Assembly: GCA_963971425.1 (NCBI GenBank)
Contig: OZ020517.1
Location: 20,160,462 to 20,224,461 of the forward strand
DNA from: Bryoerythrophyllum caledonicum
Taxonomy: Eukaryota > Streptophyta > Bryopsida > Pottiales > Pottiaceae
Length of the DNA: 64,000 nucleotides
Reading direction: 5' to 3'
Below, one piece after another: positions 23,843-34,199 of this stretch; position 1 is the stretch's first letter; every line of letters begins with the position of its first letter. The notes below the pieces were generated by a model, which made no database searches, was not told the origin of the DNA, and was given only the letters and a program-made list of their open reading frames with translations. The position numbers and the translations under genes were made by a program.

Positions 23843-24233
23843 GAGCATCTCCACCCCAAGACGGAGAACCACCAAATTGGAGTTTTGTGAGGTCAAAAAG
23901 TTGCACCCATCACCTCAAAACGGGAAAACTTTATAAAATTTTAGAAGTTTTGGTGCATGGCACACCAAAAGCTCCTTGGATGGGGGGAGTGCGCCATTTT
24001 TTTATGTTGGTGACACACCCATACCCTCGCGACACGTGGCGCCATGTCATTGATGTCGACACGTGGCACCGTGTCATTGGTGGCGGGAGGTAAAAGGTCA
24101 AAGCATTTTTTTGGGTAAAATTTTTTGGAGCTTGGGGTGGAGCTAAGCAAGCACCAAACCCTCAACCACTCCTGGCGTGAAATTTTTTTTCCGTCCTAGC
24201 GTGGAAAATTCCACCCTAGGAATGGAGATGCTC
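23843..24233. mobile_element. TAA-flanked MITE, copy 2 (391 bp)
   Basis: A second full-length copy in the same orientation, immediately after copy 1 and sharing the TAA at 23840-23842 between them. Start is GAGCATCTCCACCCC, end is GGAATGGAGATGCTC. The sequence is well over 90% identical to copy 1 by eye and of the same length. It has two clear ACACGTGG-type motifs near 24030 and 24060. Confidence 0.82.
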
Positions 24234-24236
24234 AAA

Positions 24237-24416
24237 GAGCTTCTCCACCCCAAGACAGAGAACCACCAAATTGGAGTTTTGTGAGGTCAAAAAGTTGCAC
24301 CCATCACCTCTAAACGGGGAAACTTTATAAAAATTTAGAAGTTTTGGTGCATGGCACACCAAAATCTCCTTGAATGGGGGGAGTGCGCCATTTTTTGATG
24401 TTGGTGACACACCCAT
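24237..24416. mobile_element. TAA-type MITE, truncated copy 3
   Basis: Follows copy 2 after AAA (a one-base change from TAA). Matches the first 180 bases of copies 1 and 2, then breaks off after GACACACCCAT, where unrelated sequence begins. Same orientation as the other two. Confidence 0.8.
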
Positions 24417-24549
24417 GGTCATTGTTCACCCTACAGGACCTTTTCTTGCTATTAATAAGGTCCCATCCAAAAACAAAATAGGGGCCAGGTTGTTAACCGG
24501 GGATTTTGACTTGTTATTAGGATCCCGGTAGTAATTTTTTGAAGTTACT

Positions 24550-25220
24550 GAAGTAATTTTGAGTAGAAGTAAGACTATGGATGAATCCAGACAATGGATG
24601 AAACTGTCCAGAAATGACAGTGGATGAAACTGTCGGGACTTTTGACGAATTGTCCGGACAGGGATGTCATCCGTCCGAACATCTTCATCCATTGTAGAGG
24701 ATTAGGGTTTGGAGGGGGTAGAGAGTCACCCCCTTGGACCTTGCTCTCGCTCTTCATTGTGTGGGCTGATCTCTTGAGGTGTTGCAACTAGAATGTAGGA
24801 GGATGATTAGAGAGCTAGGAAGTAGAGATACCATGCAAATATGGAGTGATTGTACTGCGTTATGAAGTTGTGAGTAGATCTTGTTGCTAGGAACGCATTT
24901 AGGGAAGGATTTGGTTGTGGGTATAGTAGATTTGGCCTGAATGCACTAGATCTGATATAGATCTAGCCCGATCTGCAAAACCCTACACATTCTTACTAGT
25001 TGGGAGTTAGAAACAAGTCCGGATTTGTTGTGGTTAGGGTCTGAATTGCTGAAATCGAATACAGAAGCTTTAGATCTGTGGATTAAACCTGAGAAAAAAC
25101 CATAGAAATGAAGTCCTGACTAACCCTGAATTCAGATCTAGATTCAAATCTAGGTGGAATCTGGGGTTTTAGACTCAGTAAAAGTCATGTTCCGGACTTT
25201 TGTCTACTGGCTAGAAACTA
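24550..25220 (+). repeat. Dispersed repeat, copy A (inverted partner at 56.8-57.65 kb)
   Basis: Shared words in the same order, inverted, with 56800-57640: GTCCGGAC and GGATGAAA-rich stretch, GGGTTTGGAGGGGGTAGAGAG against CTCTCTACGCCCCCTCAAAC, then GATCTAGATTCAAATCTAGG against AGATCTCAATTTGGATCT. It is a worn interspersed repeat of unknown class. No coding frame is recognised and ends are undefined. Confidence 0.5.
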
Positions 25221-25341
25221 CAGTTTGATAGAGCATAGAGTGCATTGTTTTCTACTTGAACTTGAGGTGAAATCCCCCTTTAACACAGGTTTGGCCCCAC
25301 CACCTCGTGGCCCCCTTGGATAAGTACCAACGAGGGGGTCA

Positions 25342-25389
25342 ATTCTCCCGCCCAGGGCGATTGGATATTGGTGCCCTGGGCGGGAGAAT
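25342..25389. repeat. Perfect 17-bp hairpin
   Basis: ATTCTCCCGCCCAGGGC at 25342-25358 is followed after a 14-base spacer by its exact reverse complement at 25373-25389. Direct copies of TAAGTACCAAYGAGGGG flank the hairpin (25321-25338 and about 25402-25420). These flanks match the ends of the element at 60062-60319. The structure probably belongs to a rearranged copy of that MITE family. Confidence 0.7.
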
Positions 25390-25709
25390 GGTAAGGTTAG
25401 TAAGTACCAATGAGGGGTCAATTCGCCCTGGCGGCGCCTTTTTTTTACGGGCGTTAAATAGCCAAAAAGCGAGAGTAAAAGATGGGCTGCGAAAAGTACT
25501 AAAGAAAAGACCCAATGCTCCAACAGTCTTTTCACCATGTGGCAATCTGTGTCACCTGTAAACTCGCCATGATGCAACAAAGTAATCAATGGGCAGTCTG
25601 TCAAATCGCCACCTTCATCATGAGAACTGCCAACTTCCAAAATTGGAATAGCTAGTTAACTGCTTCACCTATTTGGTAGATGCCAGATCACGGCAGACAT
25701 GTTTTAGGG

Positions 25710-25756
25710 TGGCGCCAAGCGCGCGCAGTTGAACGTTGTTTGGCGCCAAGCGCGCG
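25710..25756. promoter_or_regulatory. Pair of E2F-like sites upstream of the hAT-like gene
   Basis: GTGGCGCCAAGCGCGCG at 25709-25725 and TTTGGCGCCAAGCGCGCG at 25739-25756 are a direct repeat 30 bases apart. TTTGGCGCC with GGCGCCAA matches the E2F/DP consensus (TTTSSCGC) on both strands. They lie about 550-590 bases before the ATG at 26301. Function is inferred from sequence only. Confidence 0.4.
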
Positions 25757-26300
25757 TAGTCTTTAGGTTGTACATCGCCCACTTCAGCGTGGTGGGGAGA
25801 GTGGGGTGTTGCCGCTCCATTATGCATCTGATTTTGTATCGCCAAGGATTTTGTGTGTACTTGCCAGATCAGTTTGTTGTGGTTACTGCTGTATCTTGTT
25901 TGATGGCCTTGTCCTGGCCACTCTCTCATGTTTTATGCTTGTGCAGTAGTAGGCCATTTACGCACTACTGAAGCGTTTCCTACAAATGGCGCTGTTTGTG
26001 GTCACCAAATCACAAAGTTTTGCTTGCTTCCAGTCCTTAGGGTTTCTTGATTATCCCGCTTTCTGTTGGCATTGTTTCCTCTCGGATTTGCAAAGTGAAC
26101 GTGAAGTGTTTGGACCTTCGACAGCTTCATTTGAAGCGACGCGCATGCCTCTCACGTTCGGGTTTCTGGTTACTGCCTCTCACGTTTTGCTTTCCAATAC
26201 TACCTTCCTTGCTTGTTTTTGTTTGATTCGTTATAATTTAGGGTTTCTGGTTTTAACCAGCTTTTGAGGTGTTGTTTTAACCTGAGATAGGTCGTGCGAG

Positions 26301-29179
26301 ATGGGCGGTCCGAAACTCTCTGTGGTGCAGCAACTGAGGAGGACGACCGTGCTTGAGTCCTACTTCTACAGCAGCAGAAATTCAGAGGATGGATCGGCGA
26401 TTGAGCTGCCTCAACATCCTCTTAAGCGAGCAAGACCGACGTGCAAGAATTTGAGTGCCACGGGCGGCTCGGAGTCCTCGCAGATGGGGGAGTCACGCAC
26501 AGGATGCCGTGCCAACCCCGTAGTGAAGCTGATCTGCCCCAACAGGCTTGAAATTTTGCCCCAGATCTCAACTTTGGAAGATGAAGACGTGGTGGAGGTC
26601 ATAGACGTGGAACAAGCAAAAGCTGATGCCAAGAAATTAAAGAAGTTGAAGCAGAAGAGTTATGACGTCTTACAAAAGTGCCCAGATTTGTGGGCAGTTC
26701 AACATCCATGGGCGGAGATGATCCGCGGGGCATCATCGACCACTGTCGATAGAGTGAAGTGCAAGATTTCCTCAGCCGTGAAAGAAAGTCCCGTTACAAT
26801 GGGTGCCAAGACCGACAAGCTTGATAAGCATATTGGTAAGCGGGTCGTTGATCGAGATCTCCCTCTTTTGGAAAAGAAAAAAGGCGAGGTCTTCTTTGCC
26901 AAGGGCTGTCGGCATGCCACCGAGGTGAGGCAGTACAGGGCCCATATCCTAAATCGCCCAACTATGGCAGAGCAGGTTCACGTGGAGCTTCGGGGAGAGA
27001 AGGCTCGCAAATTGCAACAATTTGCAACCATCTTTCACTTACTCCAAACTGGCCGCCCATTGCTTGAGTATGAAAGTATGCGTGATTTGTTTTCGTTTTT
27101 GAAGATGCCACATTTGAGTAAGAAGCACTGGAGCGACTCAGCTGGCTGGACAATGGCAGAATACGTGCACAAGGAGATAACTTTGAAAACTAAGGAGCAC
27201 ATGAGGAGTTGCAACTATTTTGCGATCACATGTGACGAAGTTACTACAGTTGATAATGTTTCCTGGATTTCGATTCATTCTTATGTCGTGCATGATTTTG
27301 CTAGGATCCACATGTTGTTGTGTTTGGAGCGGATCACAGAAGGTGCAACGGTGCCGAAGTTGGCCATGGCTATTATGGACGCGATCAAGGGAAAGGGTGG
27401 CATAATGGTGGCAGATATGAGTGCGAAATGGGTCCCCTTTGGTGCGGACGGGGCCGCAATTTTTCAGGTATATCATGGCGTTGAAGGCCTTTAGCTTTTT
27501 GTCCCCTTCATGTTGTTGCCCTCTTTTGTTTGCTGTTGTTATGATGTTGTGCATGTTCAAATTCTGATTGGTGTGCATTTTGCATTGTGCAGGGATCTAG
27601 AGGAGGTGTTACTAAACTTCTACAAGAGAGAGTGGCGCCTCACATGGAGGGAGTTCATTGTGTGAGTCATAGGATGAATCTGGCCGTGAAGACATTGTCC
27701 CACTTGCCTGTTATATCAAAAATTGAGACTCTACTACAATCTCTGCACACGTACTTCTCTGCGTCACCAAAGCGCCACTTGGAGTTCACCAAACTAGCTA
27801 AGCTCATGATGACAAAGGGCTTGAAGCTGGTGTCGCAAGTAAGTCGGTTCTTGCTGGCCAACGCTTTTCCTTGGTAATGGTTTTGTTTCGCTTTGAGCTG
27901 TAACAATTGATGTGGAATTCTCGATGGAGCTAGTTCTTTAGAAACTCTCACCATCTGCCATTACGTGGTTTGCAGGTGCAGACAAGATGGCTAAATATGT
28001 ATGTCCCCACTCAGAAGGGTAATGGGGGAATACAAGACACTTTTGGCGAAGATGGCGAAGGATAGGCTTGACAAGGAATCAAAGCCAAGTGCAAGAGAGG
28101 CAACTAGAAAGAACTTCGAGCTCTTGTCTGACATCTCCGTTCCTTGTGCTCTCACATGTTTTTTGCCACTACTGGAAACGGTCCATGACCTCATCAAGTT
28201 CTCTCAACAGAGAAACATTTTTGTCTGCGATTATGTAGCAGCCATAAAAGTGTGTCAAACTCGTTTGTATGAGCTATACATTGATCCAAATACCTCCTTT
28301 ACTTCTGATGCCTTCCGTGAGTTCTCTGATTTTGTAAGTGGGCGCCACTATAGTATGTCATGGGTATGGGCTACTTCCAGATTAGATCTCAACTGCGCGG
28401 AGGTGGAGCACATGAAGTTTACATGTGGAGAGCTTACCTTTGATGTTGTCACTGGAAATGAATATGGAGTGGCTGAGCTAGTGACGCGTGAAAGCTTCGC
28501 AGACATCATGTCGTGCGTAAAGTCTCTCTGCACGGGTTCGAAATTTGAGCTCGTTTGTGCTGCTGATTTAGCTTTGATTTAGCTCTGGTTTAAACTTCTA
28601 ACAATTCTGTGGCAATACTATGTTTCAGGCACAACAGATAAGCTCAACAAAGAGTTGTCCATTATATTTCCTGCTTCAAACATAATGGACTCTCTGGGTG
28701 TTGTCTACCCGCAATATTGGTTGCAGCCGAATGCAGATGCCCTGTTCGATCGGCACTTCTCACTGATCAAGGAGCACTTTTGTCGACCTAGGCTAACTGG
28801 AGAAGTTCTGAATCCTGCGTTGCTAAGTGAAGAGAAGTTGAACCACCAATGCAGCGTCTGGAAGTCCACTATGAAGGCTAATGCGGCTGAAGCTTTGGAA
28901 AAACCATTCGTTTTGAACCCACTGATGAGACTATGGAGGAGCATAGCCACCTCTGCGTGGCTGAGATCAACAATGTCCGAATGGATAAAAGTCGTAGAAA
29001 TAGCTGGTTTTCAGGTTCTGGGATCGGTCGAAGATGAACGCATCTTCTCATTAGTTGCCTTCTCAAAAGGCAAACTCAGAAATCGTCTTGATGAGCATTT
29101 GGAATGTGCGGTCGGGGTGTACTCGCAGAGGTACTACACGCTGGACAATTTTCCTTTTGAAAATGCATACAATGCATAG
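26301..29179 (+). CDS. hAT-transposase-like protein gene, four exons, one frame break
   Basis: Exons 26301-27467, 27593-27838, 27976-28535 and 28629-29179 have GT-AG borders and encode an hAT-superfamily transposase-like protein of roughly 840 residues, the plant and animal type with a degenerate BED-like finger. Visible parts are a charged N-terminus, a finger remnant (VKCKISS then DKLDKHIGKR, one Cys missing, about residues 150-175), an RNase H-like core (YFAITCDEVTTVDNVSWISI, then CVSHRMNLAVK) and the C-terminal hAT dimerisation region (SVEDERIFSLVAFSKGKLRN). In exon 3 the frame shifts by one base just before 28001 (after RWLNM, before SPLRRVMGEY). The rest is open. It is therefore either a recently broken copy, a sequencing error, or a gene with unusual processing. 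No end repeats or 8-bp target duplication were found. Confidence 0.75.
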
Positions 29180-29960
29180 AGTCAGACAAGAAGCGCAAGG
29201 TTGAATTATGAACGAACTCTCGATGATGATTAAATCCGCTTAGTCCACAGATTTGCACAAACGTAGGTTGCTAGGTCTTGTGTGTTTTGTCATGGCTGAT
29301 TGTTGTGTTCATTGATAGTTGAGATCCTTTAGCATACCATGATTTTTGTTTTAGAGGTCTGAATCATGATGGTGGTTTAGTTAAGTTCATTGCTTTTGTC
29401 AGTATTTTTTTTTTTTCGCTTAGGTTCTAGTTTTGATCTTTGGGCACATTTTATACTGTCCGCAAATCTGTGGACAATGATGGCTGCGACTGAGAGAATT
29501 TGGTTCCCTCAACATCACTTTCATATAAGCACAAGTGAGAGCTGTTCTTCTAACGTGTATGACTGTAAGTGGTAAGCCATCCTCACACAAAAACCTCTTG
29601 ACGAGTTTTATTTATTTCAAAAATTAAATTCAGATTCAATTATATTTGATTTTCTTATTTGATTTTCTAATGATTATAGTCAGATTTCACACTTTGTCAT
29701 TAGTATTCTTCACATCCATGCTAATAATTAGATTTCATTTTGGCCAAAGTCTAATTTGGTATTCATTGTTTAGTCTTAGAATGTAGCTTCACCATGAATA
29801 AACCTAAACCTTCTACACTGAATTGTTGAATAAAAGGAGTCTACACTTGAACTAACTCGCTTATGTCTGTTGTTGTGTGCACGCTTGGAGTCTCGCACCT
29901 AGAGTCACCTCTGCAGCTCGCTTTATTCGGGCGCCTCTAAACATCTGTGTGCCAGGGACT
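29180..29960. other. Spacer between the hAT-like and B3-like genes
   Basis: No exon is supported. It probably holds the 3' end of the first transcript and the promoter of the next. No clear TATA box was seen. Confidence 0.4.
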
Positions 29961-31394
29961 ATGGGGACACCGGCTGTGTCCAGCATCGCAGACATTGTGG
30001 CCGCAGTAGAGGACCATGGCGCCATCTTCTTCTACATCACCATGTCGGCCGGTACCAACCTCCACACACTGGTTCGTTTCCTCATCCTTCTTTCTTGCCT
30101 TCCATGTCCTAGCCTGGTTTTCTTGTTTTTTTGTTCCTCTTCCTGTTGTACTTGGACCTTGCGTTGCTTTTCTCTTCCTGTTGATTTTTTTTCTCTTCCT
30201 CTTGCATCTGCTCTGCAGCTCGCTGTCACAAAGTTGCGGTGATTGTTATACCTTCTCCTACACCGGGTTTTTTTTTCTCTTCCTGTTGATTTTTTTTCTT
30301 TTCCTGTTGCATCTGCTCTGCAACTTGCTGTCACAAAGTTGCGGTGATTGTTATTCCTTCTCCTACACCGGTTTTTTTTTCTCTTCTTGTTGATTTTTTT
30401 CTCTTCTTGTTGCATCTGCTCTGCAGCTTGCTGTCACAAAGTTGCGGTGATTGTTATTCCTTCTCCTACACCGGTTTTTTTTTTCTCTTCACATTGTGTT
30501 GAGTCTGCGCTGCTTTGGATCTGCTAAGCAATTCGCTGAAGTGTTGCTAAGTACTGATTTTCTGGTCTTGCCTTCCTGCTTTGAATTCACGACTAACTAA
30601 ATCCCCCATCTTTGCAGGTGCTGCCCCACTCTTTTGTGGAGAAACATTTCCATCAGATCCAGCAGGCAGTTACCCTTTCCAGATTCGAAAATCCACGCCG
30701 TTGGAAACTTGTTTTTGTGAAAGAGAGTTCACGCAACTCTTCCCGCATTGTGAGCATCACAGGTTGGCGTGAGTTTGTGGTAGACAACAGCTTATCAAAT
30801 GGCGAGTTCATCCTCTTTGAAGTGATTCAAGAAGACCAGATCCAAGTTTCCATTTTTCCACGAGATGATGGGCCAACGAGTGACTTCTCTTTGCAATCTT
30901 CGAGCATGGAGGTCTCTGTTGGCAAGAATGATGGCAAGAATGAAGTTGGCAGTGTGCATTCCTACTATGGATTTGAGAAGACACTCCGCATGAGTCACAG
31001 TGCAGATTGCAAGAACGCTAAACTGGTAAGATCATGCGAAACATAATTTCAGCCTATTTTTCAAAAATGCACAAAACGTGAGCATTGAATCTTGTTGTAG
31101 TTTGAAGTTACAACTTACTACAATCTAGCTGCGCTTTGGCAGGATGTGCCGAAGGCCTTTTGGGAAATTCATGGAGTTTCGGAGTTCCGTGGCAAGGTGT
31201 ATCAGTTGATTGGCCCTGTTCACACCGTCCCAGTAAAGAGTTCAACGTACACCAAGAGTATTTCGAAGGTGGTCACATGTCACCTGCAGACGGGGTGGCT
31301 AAAGTTTGTGCGTACAAATAACTTTGAAGCTGGAGAGAAGTTGCGCTTTACTATGACTGAGACTGACACTTTTGTTGTCACTCTTGTGGCCTAA
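29961..31394 (+). CDS. Protein with two B3-like DNA-binding domains (REM-like)
   Basis: Three exons (29961-30071, 30618-31025, 31143-31394) join in phase into a 256-residue protein. The first B3-like domain spans about residues 17-105: AIFFYITMSAGTNLHTL, LPHSFVEKHF, RRWKLVF, GWREFVVDNSLSNGEFILFE, IQVSIF. This is the usual B3 order of strand, PxxFxxK/H helix, W-rich middle, and W..F...N.L..GE/D.L.FE end. The second, more diverged domain is about residues 174-256 (DVPKAFWEIHG, TGWLKFVRTNNFEAGEKLRF, FVVTLVA). The linker is Ser/Asn-rich and basic. B3 proteins are plant-specific DNA-binding factors. A role in transcription is expected but the target is unknown. The exon 1-2 junction restores the B3 core exactly, which supports the model. 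The ATG at 29961 is the first in frame. Confidence 0.78.
30170..30500. repeat. ~104-bp tandem repeat in intron 1 of the B3-like gene
   Basis: Three units, starting with CTCTGCARCTYGCTGTCACA at 30211, 30316 and 30419, each ending in CTCCTACACCGG followed by a T-rich tract. Periods are 105 and 103 bases. Each unit carries a pyrimidine tract followed by TCTGCAG or TCTGCAA, which resembles a 3' splice site. Confidence 0.85.
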
Positions 31395-31784
31395 GCTTTT
31401 GTCGCCAAAGTAGTTCACGTTTTGAAAGTTTATACAGCCTAAAACTACCTACATCTTTGACTATTTTCACTTTTAGGTGCCATTTTCAGAACTTTTATTT
31501 ACAGTAGGTGCCAGTTTTTAAACACAGACTAAATCATGCATAGCCACGAACAGTGAAACTCTCAACAGACTAGTCGCCAACAATTGCATCCATCTCCAAA
31601 GGCTATTTGCCAATCTTCGATACTTGTACAGAAAGTTGTGGAAGTTTCCAACACTTTAAAATATAAAAAATTTGCCACATGACATACTGTTTTTAATGTA
31701 TGCATAGCCACACTCCCGAGACTTCAAAAATTATAAAAAAAAGGCTGCCCTGGCCAATTCTCCCTAGCCGTCTGGGGGAAAATA

Positions 31785-33046
31785 CAATCGGCTCTCTATA
31801 AATGTTACCTCTATAAGTGTTAGAATTGCATAAGTGTTACTAAAAATCTCGCTCCCGAAAAAAACCTCAAAATTAACACTAGTAAGTGTTATATGTTAAG
31901 TGTTATAACATTTCCGCTCCCCCCTTTGTTAAAATGATTCTATAAGTGTTACATTTGGCAAAAACATCATTATAGAACTTGTTTTTAATTTTTTTTAATT
32001 ACTTCACATGAATATATACCATATCTTTTGTGGAACTTGAGAAGATTTGTCCTTCTAAAAAAGAATTTGTCAGGGTTCTTCCAGCAATATCTAGAGGGGC
32101 ATCGCAAGCCATATTCGAGGAGGGTATCGCAAGCCATATAGTGAGTTTTTTTTGGTTTTTTTTTCATATAATTTTTGGTGTGGTTGTTTGCCGCATGCAA
32201 GAAACATGCCGTCGACCCCATCATGGATGCATGGCCTCTCAGGCTAAGGTTCGATTGTTGGCTGTGACTGGTTTTTTTTTTTTTTTAATTTAAAAACTTC
32301 CAAATGGGTGCATGCCTCATCGGCTTTCACTTTTATCTTTAGACCTAAAAGATAGCGATGTTATGAACACTCGTGAGTTCATAAACTATGAGGTAGACTT
32401 TGATTTAAATAATCCCTATGAACCTACTGAGGAGGATATCCTAGACATGCTTCCTTCTGAAGACTTGGAGATTGTTGCAGATGAGGTTATAAATGATGCG
32501 GTAGACGAGGTGGTTGGATTTGACACTGATGAAGGTGCACTTCATTGTGAAGAAATTCCTTTAGCAAAGACCAGGTGATGTTTCATCAGGCATCAACTTG
32601 GTTCAAACTCTTCTGCAAGATGTGGCAATTGCCCGTATGGAAGATATCCATAATCCACTATGAATTCTTTCTTTGATAAAACTTAGTTTAGTTGAATTTA
32701 GTTGAGTTTAGTTGAGTTTAGTTTAATTGAGTTTAGATGAGTTGAATTTAGTTGCATTATGGTTTATATTTTTTGTATTTCTAACTTTCATATTCTCTAT
32801 ATGTTATGGATTTTTCTTTGAAGTCTTACAAGTGTTATTTCATTAAATGTTATTAATCATCATTATCAAGTTTCATTAGTGTTATTCCTTTAAATGTTAC
32901 TAACCATCCGTATGGTATTTCATAAGTGTTATTTTTGTAAGTGTTACTAATCGTCAGTATTTAGTTCTATAAACGTTATATGTTATAACTTCATAAGTGT
33001 TACTGAAAATCCCGCTCCCGAGGAGTAACATTTATAGAGCCGACAG
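31785..33046 (+). mobile_element. pogo-like DNA transposon, internally deleted
   Basis: The ends are CAATCGGCTCTCTATAAATG and, reverse-complemented, CTGTCGGCTCTATAAATG. TA flanks both sides (31783-31784, 33047-33048). Subterminal CTCTATAAGTGTTA and GCATAAGTGTTACT repeats resemble the CTCTATAAATTAATA ends of plant pogo-like elements (Emigrant/Lemi). At 32312-32578 an 88-codon acidic frame (EEDILDMLPSEDLEIVADE, then EEIPLAKTR) resembles the acidic C-terminal tail of pogo/Tigger transposases. The catalytic domain is missing, so it is non-autonomous. Length is 1262 bp. Confidence 0.72.
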
Positions 33047-33459
33047 TAGTGGGATCCCAAATTATAAAGATCCGATCTAGCTCAAATTGCTCTCCCTTGA
33101 CTGTTGATTAGGGGACCAACTATCTAACGATTTGTACTTTATTCCGCTCAAAAAGGTCTACCGATTGGATACTGGTGCCTCTCCATGATCCAGGAACAAA
33201 CAGGAGGTTACTTGCACCACAATTCCGGACGACCTTAGCTTGAGGAAACTTTCAACTTCATGAGCAGTGCAATTGATAAGCACAAAAGTTACTAACCTTA
33301 CCATTCTCAAGCCACACTCACCGAATGATGTGATCAATACTCGAATCTTTCCTGCCAAGTGCCCGTTAAAAAAATTCTGAAATGATGAAATTTCTCAAGC
33401 TCATGTAGATCCAAATACTTTCTGACTGATGATCATGACAGTCTTGTGGATGCACACTA

Positions 33460-33676
33460 CACTAAAAATCACATTTAGTGTATGTCACACTAATTGATTT
33501 ATAAATGCTATAACTTTTTACTCTTGATGAATATTTTTACCAACTATGTCTATAATGATCCACCTCTTTGAGTAGTGTAGATAGTTGTGCTCATAGTAAA
33601 AATATTCATCAAGAGTAAAAAGTTATTGGATTTATAAATACCTTAGTGTGACATACACTAAATGTGATCTTTAGTG
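33460..33676. mobile_element. 217-bp foldback MITE flanked by TA
   Basis: CACTAAAAATCACATTTAGTG at the left is matched by CACTAAAGATCACATTTAGTG on the other strand. The arms continue for about 85 bases (GTATGTCACACTAA, TTTATAAAT, TTTTTACTCTTGATGAATAT). TA lies on both sides. The foldback is nearly complete, with only a ~45-base loop. A TA target suggests a Tc1/mariner-type MITE, although CACTA ends are also possible. Confidence 0.75.
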
Positions 33677-33758
33677 TAGTACAAATGAGGCTTTTTTAGA
33701 CACACTAAATTTGACACTATTTACGTGTTTTCGACACTTTTTTGTTTATGTTTTTTTG

Positions 33759-33991
33759 TACTACCCTACGCCGTGGTCGCTTTCATACATAATGGAGAGT
33801 TGTCCAAAATTTTGGAAAATATTTTTTTTTTGTGTAGGTGATTATTCACGTAATGTCAAAGTGCTACCCATTTAATATCTAGGTGATACCCACGTAATAC
33901 TTATGTGATAGCCATTGTGTCAAAATCATTGCGTCAAAGAAAACTAATTCTTTTAACAAATAGGTGTCGAATGTGACCACTAAGTATAGTA
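33759..33991. mobile_element. TACT...AGTA small inverted-repeat element
   Basis: The left end TACTACCCTACGCCGTGGTC and the reverse-complemented right end TACTATACTTAGTGGTCACA are similar over about 24 bases. The interior has the GGTGATACCCA/TATGTGATAGCCAT ladder seen in the copies at 55257-55432, 54985-55134 and 56628-56745. Confidence 0.5.
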
Positions 33992-34199
33992 CATCATTTC
34001 ATTGGAATTTCTACTCTAATTGGAAATTTACATGTAATCTTCCACTGATACCACACTTGCTTGAAAATGAATTTGCTCTCAAAAGTTGACATGTATGTAC
34101 TAATTTGTGTCGGTGATACACATCACTTTATGTCCACACTATATAAGGTGAACATTGTACAATTGAAACTCTTTACATGTAACTTCTTTACTTGTTAGA

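Noticed and set aside
30032-30415. 127-codon minus-strand frame rich in Arg/Lys/Glu
   Set aside because: It is the antisense of the T-rich intronic tandem repeat of the B3-like gene.
33158-33358. 66-codon minus-strand frame with fairly protein-like composition
   Set aside because: No partner exons, no recognisable domain and no promoter signs. Too short to support.
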